Below, piece after piece: positions 54,888 to 64,000 of a stretch of DNA of 64,000 nucleotides. This DNA is from Gerris lacustris (Eukaryota > Arthropoda > Insecta > Hemiptera > Gerridae): contig OX578286.1 of NCBI GenBank assembly GCA_951217055.1, positions 34,139,307 to 34,203,306 of the forward strand, in the 5' to 3' direction. The notes below the pieces were generated by a model that saw nothing but the letters and a program-made list of their open reading frames with translations, did not search any database and was not told the origin of the DNA. The first letter of the stretch is position 1; each line of letters opens with the position of its first letter. A program made the translations under genes and the position numbers.

Positions 54888-55290
54888 CATTTCTTTAGAT
54901 TATTACTCCCCTTATAAAAAAAACATAAGGCAACTAACAATCTAAAGAAGATGTATGGAATGTTCTTCTTTAGACTGTTACTCCCCTTATAAAAACAGAA
55001 GTGTGATATTCCTTTGTCCTTAAGTACATTGGACTAAACATCCCTTTGCCTTAATAGTTATTTAGTCAAAGTCTATTAAAAAAAAAAAACATAAGGCAGT
55101 AACAATCTAAAGAAGGTGTACAGAATATTCTTCTTTAGACTGTTACTCCCCTTATAAAAACAGAAGTGTGATATTCCTTTGTCCTTAAGTACATTGGACT
55201 AAACATCCTTTTGTCTTAATAGTTATTTAGTCAAAGTCATTAATATTCTAAAAAAACATAAGGGAGTAAGAATCTAAAGAAGTACCAAAA
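54888..55290. mobile_element. Further MITE copies (ACTCCCC family)
   Basis: Two near-identical copies containing ATTCCTTTGTCCTTAAGTAC and ATTGGACTAAACATCC, each bounded by CTTCTTTAGACTGTTACTCC at the left and AGTAA.AATCTAAAGAAG at the right. Same family as 52395-52545. Confidence 0.7.
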
Positions 55291-55648
55291 ATAATTTGTC
55301 CGATACTCCTACTCCTACCAAATATTTTCATAATATAACTTCCTTCTTTTTACTCAAGTTATCGTCGTACGTTTCAGACACACAGACACGAAGCATATTT
55401 CGTTTAATGTAGGAAGCACGCTACGCTCGCTTCAATTAATGTTTCATAAATTTCATTTATGCAATCGAGTAGTGTCCCGACGACGATGGATTTGTTATTG
55501 CTGAGGCAACCACATTTATTCCAATAAAAATAAAGATTTGTTTTGATTTGATGGTCTTCAAATAGATATAAAACTTATCTAAACAGTGGCCGACAATCCG
55601 TCCTTGGCCGACAATGTTATCAAAACTAAACATTACAATTTTGATTTG

Positions 55649-55796
55649 TTAAGCCTCGTCCAGACTGCCGAACCGAACAGAGGAAACAAGCCGAGCATTG
55701 GTGTCTGCGCATGCCCAGTCTGAAGTGCGCCTACGCATCTCACTCTGGGCATGCGCATAGACAAATGTTCGGTTCGGCAGTCTGGATGAGGCTTAA
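55649..55796. mobile_element. 148-bp TTAA-flanked MITE
   Basis: Starts TTAAGCCTCGTCCAGACTGC and ends GCAGTCTGGATGAGGCTTAA; the inverted repeats extend about 30 bp (through CGAACCGAAC), with inner GCGCATGCCC/GGGCATGCGC blocks as a second pair. TTAA on both sides suggests piggyBac mobilisation. Confidence 0.75.
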
Positions 55797-56150
55797 TGTA
55801 TATTAAAAGCTGTCACTTATATATTATGACATGTTAACAAACAATGCGCTTTCTTATCACACTGAGCCAACCGTCCCGTGTTTTTGTTTATCCTAGGTGA
55901 CCGGTTTAATTTTTCTGCATCTGTACTTCTTTACTTATACACGACCACGGCAAAAACTTTAACAACCCCCTCGATTTTTGGCTCACTTTTCTTCTCTCAC
56001 CGCCCCCTACACGAGGGCATATCGATGGCACAGTTTATATTCGGTTTTAGAGGTTAAATATAAGTTATTATAAATAAGTTATTATATCTAATTATAGACT
56101 AACAAATCAAAACAAACATTTATTTTTTCAGGAATTAAGGAGGTTGCCTT
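55797..56150. other. Intergenic stretch
   Basis: Only a fragment of the GGCAACGGGC/AAGGCAACCACA repeat at 56090-56150 is recognisable. Confidence 0.4.
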
Positions 56151-56160
56151 AGCTTGGGGT

Positions 56161-56388
56161 CAGTGGCGTAGCTAGACCATTCCCCCCCCCCCCCCCCGCA
56201 AGAAATGTTTGGGGGCCCCTCGCCAAAGAAAATCGATGAGCAAAAAAAAAAAAAAAAAACCTCTTGCTTTTAGGATTGGATCTATGTACCAACCTCGACG
56301 TTGGTACATAGATAGTAAATCCAGTTATTTCTGTATTTGGGGGCCCCCTGGCACTAGGGGCCCGCGCGGGTCCATAGTTACGCCACTG
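56161..56388. mobile_element. hAT-type MITE (CAGTGGCGTA ends)
   Basis: CAGTGGCGTAGCTA at the left and TAGTTACGCCACTG at the right are inverted. The interior has a C run, an A run and a central hairpin CTATGTACCAAC/GTTGGTACATAG. The expected 8-bp TSD is not clean (TTGGGGT versus TTGACGGT). The overlapping open frames are not considered real. Confidence 0.7.
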
Positions 56389-57086
56389 TTGACGGTACAG
56401 CTTTAAAGTACTCAAAGTACTCTTACCGTATAAGTAGGCAAAATACTTTTACAGTTTAAATACCGAATGTACTCTAACATTTTAAGACATTACCATATAA
56501 TTGTTATAATTATAATTAATTACTATTACCTGTTGTATTTATTTATTTATTACTCCTAACTACTTTCTACTTCCATTTTTGAAAGATGTCTGTCATTTCC
56601 TTAAAGAACATTCATTTTTCAATCTTGTCCTTAATATTTATACACTTCATAATTTACTGATTTTAAAAGAAAGGAAATGACAGTAGGCATCTTAAACAAA
56701 ATTACCGTTTTATTATATTTTTTAGAAGTGTCTTTTTTTAGAAGCTATTAATAAAAAAAAATGTAATTTTCTCCTCCTGTAATAATCTACCAAGAATAAT
56801 GATAATAAAATAACATAAGCTTCAAAGATTTTGTCGTTTATTCCCGTAAAATAAGGATATTAGAAAAATGACAGATTACAAGCCAATTTTAACAGTAGTT
56901 TATCTTTTTTTTCGATAAAAGATGCTTTTTTTAGAAAGTCTATAGAAGCTGTAATTTCATATTTATTGGCGAAAGTTATGTTATATGATTTTTTTTCTAA
57001 TTCTTTTTGATGATGAATCATAAAAACTAACACAAATAAGCAACTATTAAATAATAAAAATCTAGATAATTTAAAATTTATATATA
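56389..57086. other. AT-rich intergenic stretch
   Basis: No gene or element recognised; the 85-codon frame at 56860-57117 on the minus strand is AT-driven and runs into copy E. Confidence 0.35.
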
Positions 57087-57662
57087 TACGATTTATATTG
57101 ATACGAAATATAAACATTGTATCTCTGTTTAGATGCGTAGAAAGTGATTCTTTACGTACTTGTATTCATTGCGCATGCGCGTCTCATAGTTCAAAGAATT
57201 CCTGTTCTTTACCACGCTAGCGTGGTAAAGAAGAGGAATTCTTCAGGTTTACGCACGATTAGCGAGTTTGTTTACATTTAACAAAACTAATTTGCTCTTC
57301 TTTTATTAAAGTAACTGATTATATTGAGTTTTTAGTGAAAAACAATGAGTGAATCAAGTGACTTTGACGAAAATGTGGAGAATAATACTCCTCCAGAAAT
57401 AATTAATTCGGCAAAAAATACAACTCAAGAATTAATGCCATCTTTATCAAGAGAGAGATACGAACTTACGTACATCAAGTTTATTTTTTTCTGCATTTAT
57501 TATTATAATCTAACAATCGTAGATAAAGTACGGTAAGCAACTCGTGCGAAAACGGCATTTTTCATTGCTCGTGTGGTTTTACTACCCTCGCTGTCGCTCG
57601 GGTGCAAACTCCACACTCGCATGCAAGATGCTACTTTCCGCACTCGACGCGTAATGTACTAT
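57087..57662 (+). mobile_element. Recombinase-like mini-element, copy E (best ORF)
   Basis: Layout: end with TTGATACGAAATATAAACAT; palindrome 57190-57246, right arm GGTAAAGAAGAGGAATTCTT, core ACGCTAGCGT; an AT-rich leader; then an ORF from ATG 57345 reading MSESSDFDENVENNTPPEII, then SAKNTTQELMPSLSRERYEL and TYIKF before non-homologous tail. A CAATCGTAGATAAA block and the hairpin module ending CGCGTAATGTACTATT close the element. The SLSRERYELTYIKF segment resembles the start of the core-binding domain of Crypton-like tyrosine recombinases known in insects; this is motif recognition, not a search. The catalytic domain is absent, so the element is non-autonomous. Confidence 0.75.
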
Positions 57663-58009
57663 TCCACGGTGCTTTTCTTAACTCGAAAGAGTAAGAAAAT
57701 AAAAATAAAATTCTGGGACATATTTTTATAATTCTTGTCTAACATAAAAATAACTAAAAAGTGCATTAGAATAGAAAGTAAAGACAATTATTGTGCTATC
57801 TAATTGTGAGTTAGTATAGTAGTGATAACCGTTATCAAGTTTACCTTTTAAACAAGCCCATGTTCGTTCATGATATGGGCTTATCAACAGGAAATTTAGA
57901 GAAAAACAACATATTTAAACAAGCTACAGAATATTGACTATCGCTATAAGTCGGTGGGAAAATTCCGATTTTTCTAATTCGGTGATAATAAAAAAATATT
58001 GTTGAGGCT
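57663..58009. other. Intergenic stretch
   Basis: No gene recognised. Confidence 0.4.
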
Positions 58010-58335
58010 CTCACGCATTAGAAGTGAAACTTAAGTTCTAGAATGCATTTCTCTCTTTCATTTGTTGACGAATTTATTATTTCAGGATTAAGAAATGGTT
58101 ATGGGAAATTTAATTGAAAAAAAAAATATTACTATACGCTAAGGCAACCACATTTATTCCAATAAAATAAATGTTTGTTTTGATTTGCTGGTCTTTAAAT
58201 AGATATAATACAATTAATCTGTCAAAATGTTACACTTGGACGAGTCTCGAATCGCAAACTTCGTTACACGATTTCACTATATGAAAAAATTCACTCTACC
58301 GCCGCCAAAGAAGTTTCACTTCAAAAAAAATTGAT
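58010..58335 (-). repeat. Inverted single copy of the ~300-bp repeat
   Basis: Reverse complement of one unit of the 53467-54410 triplication, from GAGGCTCTCACGCATTAGAA to CACTCTACCGCCGCCAAAGA. Confidence 0.85.
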
Positions 58336-58374
58336 AACTTATAGGAGAGTATAGTCATCAGAGAAACTGTGGTC

Positions 58375-58620
58375 CTAAAGATACTATGGTTAGTTCAATC
58401 CGATCATCTATGAATTAAAGTCAAGGTAATAGGTTCGATACCGCCCAAAGTCACTTTAATTTATATTGCTCACAATTTATTATACTATACTGTATTCGCT
58501 TTGGTAATACATTAAAGTAGCCGTACTCCATACGGGTTATTAAACAATTATATATGAACAGGTAGTCTAATTGCTAGGATTAAACAAGTTCGTTCTGCTA
58601 TGAGCACTAACACTTTATAG
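58375..58620 (+). mobile_element. Diverged SINE with third head type
   Basis: A tRNA-like head with B box GGTTCGATACC and an A-box-like TGGTTAGTTCAA. The following body (TTTAATTTATATTGCTCAC; TATTCGCTTTGGTAATAC; TCTAATTGC then AACAAGTTCGTTCTGCTA) is a diverged version of the body of the 445-736 SINE. Confidence 0.5.
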
Positions 58621-58914
58621 GCGAGTATACGAAAACTTCTTGATCTCATGAAGGAAAATTTATTTATTATTTCAAGATCATTTTTAGATACCTGAAGCAA
58701 AACTAAGGGTACTTCTTTAGATTGTTACTCCCTATGTTTTTTTTTAAATATAAATAACTGACAAAATAACTATTATAAATAAAAATATAGTTGTTCGTCT
58801 CACGTAAAAAGGGTTTCGTTGGTATCCTTAACATAAAACTAGTTATATTAAGGAGGGGGGGGGGGGACGTAAATTGTTGATGCTTTTTGGCAAAAGGCGT
58901 GGAAAATAAAACAA

Positions 58915-59800
58915 TTAACTGGCGATATACATTTTTGTAATCTACTCTTTAATACCTTTAATTAGTTGCCCAACACAAAATTAAAAAAAAAAATAATAAT
59001 TTGGTGGGAATTATCCGCCATATTCCCAGTTAATCAGTTAAAATTGCAATTCTAATTTTTCCTATGGTCCAGCAGACCGATTGGCATATTTTTTATACTT
59101 CTAGTAACTGTAGAAAATTAAATTAAATTAAACAATTAAATTTAAATTAAACAATTTTAACGTGTTACAGAGAAAGAGGTTCCTGGTTCAATCCCCCGGG
59201 GGGTCACAATGTTTTTTATCGGTAATAACGAAGACGTACATTAATTTTTTTCCGGAAATATTCATCGGTCCACCATAGGGTATAAGCGTGAATTATTTCA
59301 AAATTTTAAGAATAGACGTTATAGGGTAGTTGGTGGAGGGACATTGTATTTTTTATATTTCGATTTATATAAATACATTAAAAATAAAATTTAAAAAAAT
59401 GTTTATATATTTTTGTAATCTACTCTTCAATGCCTTTCATTTGATACCCCACACAAAATTTTAAAAAAATATTTATTTTCGAGTGACATGAATTATCCGC
59501 CATCTTGGATTCCCAGTAAATCAGATCAAATTGCTAATCTTATTTTTTCTATGGCCCACCAGACCGCACATTTTCCATATTTTTCTATATTTATAGTAAC
59601 AGCGAAAATACGATGTTTTTTTGACAAAATGGCGCCGAAAATTAAATACTTTTCCTAAGTGGTATATATTTTTGTAATCTACTCTTCAATACCTTTCATT
59701 TGATATACCCCACTCAAAATTTAAAGAAAATATTTTTTTCGCATGACGTGAGTTATCCGCCATTTTGGATTTGAACAGCTGATAATTTTGAGTTCGCTTT
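58915..59800 (+). repeat. Three copies of a ~150-bp repeat
   Basis: TTTTTGTAATCTACTCTTCA then ATACCTTTCATTTGATA and TTATCCGCCAT.TT recur near 58935, 59412 and 59668 with moderate divergence. A B-box-like GGTTCAATCCC at 59182-59192 lies between. A G run is at 58855-58866. No protein. Confidence 0.6.
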
Positions 59801-60500
59801 ACTTTTCCTGCTTCAAAACGATCTTAAATAATAATCTACGGGCCTATAATATTCTAAAATAATATAGGCCCGTAGAAACTGGCCTAAGGGCTCGTTACAG
59901 GATAAAACAGTACGAGAAGTAACTAACTAATCGAATACAAACAGGTCCTCTAAGCGTTCCAAAACATTTAGTACATTACTTGTAAAACTCAGTTCTAGTT
60001 CCGATCATGCTGTCAGTGATGAGTCTATAAAGAGCGGTAATCAGTACTCAGTACTCAGATTGCCGACAAACACGGGATTCTGTTATCTCCGAGATTACCA
60101 ATAATTAATTATCAAAATTAAAAAGAAAATCTAAAGCGAGATCAGTCTAATTAATAGAGGAAACAACACTGCATCTCAGTCTTAATAAGCGAGAACAGTA
60201 ATAATTAACCCTTCTTTATATTTAAGTTATCTTAGTTTTACAAGAGGTACAAAAGAACCATTTAAAAAAAAAAAAAAAAAAAAATTGGACAAAAAGAAGG
60301 AAAGCAGTTGCATATTTCAAGGGTTAATCACAATATGCCCGTCTCTAATGCATATATATGATCCATTGTAAATATTTTACCAAGTCTGTATGTCGTCTGT
60401 AATCTCGTTGTCGAAGAGTCAAAGATTTGTATGTTGAGCAACTCTGTTCTAATTATTTCAGAAGTGGGTTCGAAATTTCAGGAATGACAAAATTTGTGAT
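59801..60500. other. Intergenic stretch
   Basis: A hairpin with arms ACGGGCCTATAATATT/AATATAGGCCCGT lies at 59838-59876. An A run is at 60265-60284. No gene seen. Confidence 0.4.
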
Positions 60501-60514
60501 GTCGGTCTCCTTCA

Positions 60515-61395
60515 GATGCTTATTAAATTAAACTATAAGTTATTCTTGGGATAAGTTATTGAAAATGCTAAAGTTTTGAGGAAATACAAAATTTCGGATG
60601 GAGTCACCCTCGGAGGCCTATTGAACTATAAGTTATACTTGGGATAAGTTATTGAAAATGCTTAAGTTTTGAGGAAATACAAAATTTCGGATGGAGTCAC
60701 CTTCGGAGGCCTATTGAACTATAAGTTATACTTGGGATAAGTTATTGAAAATGCTTAAGTTTTGAGGAAATACAAAATTTCGGATGGAGTCACCTTCGGA
60801 GGCCTATTGAACTATAAGTTATACTTGGGATAAGTTATTGAAAATGCTTAAGTTTTGAGGAAATACAAAATTTCGAATGCAGTCACCTTCGGAGGACTAT
60901 TGAACTATAAGTTATACTTGGGATAAGTTATTGAAAATGCTTAAGTTTTGAGGAAATACAAAATTTCGAATGCAGTCACCTTCGGAGGCCTATTGAACTA
61001 TAACTTATACTTGGGATAAGTTATTGAAAATGCTTAAGTTTTGAGGAAATACAAAATTTCGGATGCAGTCACCTTCGGAGGCCTATTGAACTATAACTTA
61101 TACTTGGGATAAGTTATTGAAAATGCTTAAGTTTTGAGGAAATACAAAATTTCGGATGCAGTCACCTTTGGAGGCCTATTGAACTATAACTTATACTTGG
61201 GATAAGGTATTGAAAATGCTAAAGTTTTGAGGAAATACAAAATTTCGGATGCAGTCACCTTCGGAGGCCTATTGAACTATAACTTATACTTGGGATAAGT
61301 TATTGAAAATGCTAAAGTTTTGAGGAAATACAAAATTTCGGATGCAGTCACTTTCGGAGGCCTATTGAACTATAACTTATAATTGGGATAATTTA
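60515..61395 (+). repeat. 93-bp satellite x ~9.5
   Basis: Unit: TATTGAACTATAAGTTATAC, TTGGGATAAGTTATTGAAAA, TGCTTAAGTTTTGAGGAAAT, ACAAAATTTCGGATGGAGTC, ACCTTCGGAGGCC. Although 93 is a multiple of three, stops occur in each forward frame, so it is non-coding. Sub-types differ at GGATGGAG/GGATGCAG and AAGTTATA/AACTTATA, and these are grouped along the array. Confidence 0.92.
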
Positions 61396-61740
61396 TTGAA
61401 GGTGTCCAAGTTTAAGACGTGGAAAGAGAAAGTGGTAGATGTATCCAGACTCGTTGTTCCAGGTGCCAGTAAAGTGACGGATGTCCTTTCTCTCGTAGTA
61501 CGTCCTAGGAAGAACGGAGTAGACCACACCTGGCGATGATCACGTGACTACCCCCTTCCACACAGGCCCGGTCTAGGCTCTGTCGAAATACTGCTCGCAT
61601 CGCTGAACATACGACGCATGTAACGTCAGCTGATTGCCTTTAGTCATGAACCTCTTGGTGAGCTAACCAGTCTTAGAATAGCTTCTACGCTGTCAAATAG
61701 TAGAACAACTCGCATTCACGTACTTCTTGTCTTTAATTAC
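61396..61740. other. GC-richer unique block
   Basis: Abutting the satellite is a block with higher GC (CCACACCTGGCGATGATCAC; CTTCCACACAGGCCCGGTCT). It may be an LTR or promoter, but no boundaries or frames are visible. Confidence 0.25.
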
Positions 61741-64000
61741 AAATTTTAACTTTTTTCTCTATCAATTTAAAGTGAAACACATTGACAAGTAGAACTTTAT
61801 GACAAATTTGATGTATCTATCTCATACCTTTTTAAAAAATAACACATTTACCAACACAAAATGTTTAAACTAGCATTGTTATCAGTAAATAACACTGTTA
61901 ATTAGGACTGTTATCAGCAAAATTGCATTATAATTAACACTGTTCTTAGCGAATAACATTGGCATGATGAAGTTTTGATAATTTCCTTTACTTAAATATA
62001 TTGAACTAAAAAGACAAAGTTTCGTCACAATCAAATAAGTTGTTCTTATGTTATCGTGCTTAACAAGAAAAGAACATTTAATCGATTTGTATTGGTAACA
62101 CTGAAGGATTAAGTTGAAAAATAATAGCTTTTATCAGCTGATATACCCATAAAGGTAAACTATTGTTGCTTAATTATTTGTATTATTTATTTCCGATTGA
62201 ATTATCCCTAACATAAGTCGCCTTCACGCTTAACGTGTTTTGTCGCCAATTTTTTGTTCTCAGTAATGACACCTTTTGAAATTTGGTGTTCACTTTGTAT
62301 TGTGATGTAAATACACGCATGTTTCTGTGTATTTAATGTTCTGTGTTCTGTGAATTATGTTGGGTCCCCATTATATAATGAAAATATAAAATTATTAGAC
62401 ACTAGGTGATCAATATTGTTTACAATTGAATAAATTATTCAATAATAAATTTTGTCATACAAAATATACGCAAGGACATTCTATCTCTTGTCTATCTTAT
62501 ACTGGTGTAAATAAATAACTCTATTATGTTGTATTTGAATTCATATTCATTTCCCGCCAGTCAAATACACTGCTACTAGCGCTTCCAAACGTCTAACCGT
62601 GCTAAACACTATCGATTTTTTTTTTCCGTCGTGCAGAAAAATACTGAAGGTTGTAGAATACGAGATATCGATTGTTATTTAAACAGGTTTAACCTTGAGT
62701 CTGTGTTTAGACGTCGTTAACTACGTCAGAACGGCATCAGATGTTTTTTTTAGTGTTTTCATTCCATCTAAAATCTACACTGACTTCCTTCTATTCTATT
62801 CAGTAGCGTAACCTTCTCGTTCAGTTACACATAATATTTTGAAATTTCAAAAGCCAGTTTTAAAAAAAGGAATATAAAAGAAACGTAAATAACATCAACA
62901 AAACCAGTGTTGTTAAATTCGTAAACGCGTTCGCTTCCTTTTATATTATACACAATACAAACTATATTTTTCAACATCACAGTCAGAGTCCATTTTGATA
63001 ATATAGTTCGACGAGTTATCACCATTTGAAGAAAACTTCTTTTCTCGAATTGATCGAATCAGTGTTGTTTATAACTTTAAACAAATTCTATTATTAATTA
63101 TCATCAGTTATATTAACTTGTTGTGCTTTATTCATTAAAATCATCAGTGTCACAAACTTAATTAAAGTAATCATTGAAGATTAACACACAGAAAACTTAG
63201 TCTGCTATTGTGTAAGTAACTATTAATGAGTCATTGTATACTTAATTTGTTATCTTGTTAATCACTGTGATTTATTTGGGGATATTTTGTGTTTTTTTTT
63301 GTATTGTTGTGAATAAATAAATAGCAAATAATTAACATTATTTTTCATTATAATATTGTGTTTTAGTTTTGTTTTCTTTAAATATAAGTTGGCACACATG
63401 GGTTATTTTTATTTAAAATTATTCATTGATAGGACTATGAAACTAATTAAAATGTTCTGCAAATTAGTGTGGCACATAGCTTTCCAGCGACCAATTGCGT
63501 ATACAATAATGATGTTATGGCTTTTACAAATCATTATCGTCTAATTTGTTATCAGTCATTATTGACATTCTATGACTGTACTCTTCACATTATCTAGTGG
63601 GGAATTTTTTTTTAGGCTTCCCTATATTTTTCCTGTGTTAGAGACATAACACTTAACTATAAAGTTTCTCAGGTTTGTGTTGGGTAGTTTTGGAGATAAA
63701 GGAACGTAAACAAAAAATAAAAAATCCAATAAAATTATAAAGGTAGGTACTCGTTTTTAGCTCAAGTGCGATTGTTTTAAAGTTTATTGTTTAAACTCTA
63801 AAACAATCATTATAATCACTAAATTATAATGATAGATACAAAAGAAACGTATGTTTTAACAATACCATATTATTTCTATTTCATGTTATGTGAGCACTGT
63901 AATTTATAGAAATGCCCAAGTACATTTCAACTTTTTGTATCATTCTTGAGGTTTCGTTGATAAAACCAAAAAAAAAGAAACCCTTATAGTTTCGTTCCTG
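61741..64000. other. AT-rich intergenic stretch to window end
   Basis: No convincing gene. 63460-63540 holds the third copy of the AATTAGTGTGGCACATAGCT repeat, whose frame reads FCKLVWHIAFQRP. A donor-like GTGTAAGTAA at 63210 has no supporting exon evidence. Confidence 0.35.

Overview
The window is a gene-poor, strongly AT-rich stretch of animal nuclear DNA, most probably from an insect. The clues are a full-length ALG6-type glucosyltransferase, a large C2H2 zinc-finger exon, canonical GT-AG splice sites, a Jockey-type LINE fragment, and pogo, hAT, piggyBac-like and tRNA-derived SINE remnants with target-site duplications (TSDs). A hemipteran is a plausible guess, but the sequence alone does not settle it. 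There are no operons or prokaryotic signals.

Protein-coding content is small. (1) 3351-4810 (+) is a terminal exon with 16 near-identical C2H2 fingers behind a splice acceptor; decayed fingers continue to about 6275 and carry two nested DNA transposons. (2) A two-exon gene on the minus strand, 15048-14989 joined to 11447-10980, encodes a predicted 175-residue secreted protein of unknown family. Its 3.5-kb intron contains a 13-copy array of a 53-bp unit carrying a CRE-like octamer. (3) 26769-25258 (-) is an intronless, intact ALG6 of 503 residues. The other open frames are transposon remnants, shadows or low-complexity sequence.

Region by region: 1-3120 holds tRNA-like SINEs (two copies in opposite orientation, each with its own TSD), a diverged tyrosine-recombinase-like N-terminal pseudogene and a pogo HTH remnant. 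4811-9000 is decayed zinc-finger sequence, foldback elements and a large repeat shared with 47.5-48.3 kb. 11-15 kb is the secreted-protein gene. 15.8-18.9 kb is a piggyBac-like TTAA element with nested MITEs. 20-25 kb holds hAT pieces and minisatellites. 25-27 kb is ALG6. 28-34 kb has three copies of a family with a tiny ORF and a lox-like palindrome (further copies at 45.4 and 57.1 kb). 34.5-36.1 kb and 45-46.3 kb are tandem arrays, including a telomere-like decamer TTAGAGGTGG in opposite orientations. 38.5-43.5 kb is DNA transposons, a LINE fragment and a near-perfect 0.57-kb palindrome containing a 34-codon exon-like segment. 49.9-50.4 kb is an unusual palindromic LTR element: two inverted 254-bp LTRs around a tRNA-Leu 3' half. 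51.8-58.6 kb is MITE-derived hairpin arrays and a triplicated 300-bp repeat. 60.5-61.4 kb is a 93-bp satellite.

The most unusual items are the tyrosine-recombinase-like repeat family with its recombination-site-like palindrome, the inverted-LTR/tRNA-half element, the secreted protein gene with a CRE-bearing intronic array, and the head-to-head exon palindrome. Homology statements come from recognising motifs by eye, with no database search.
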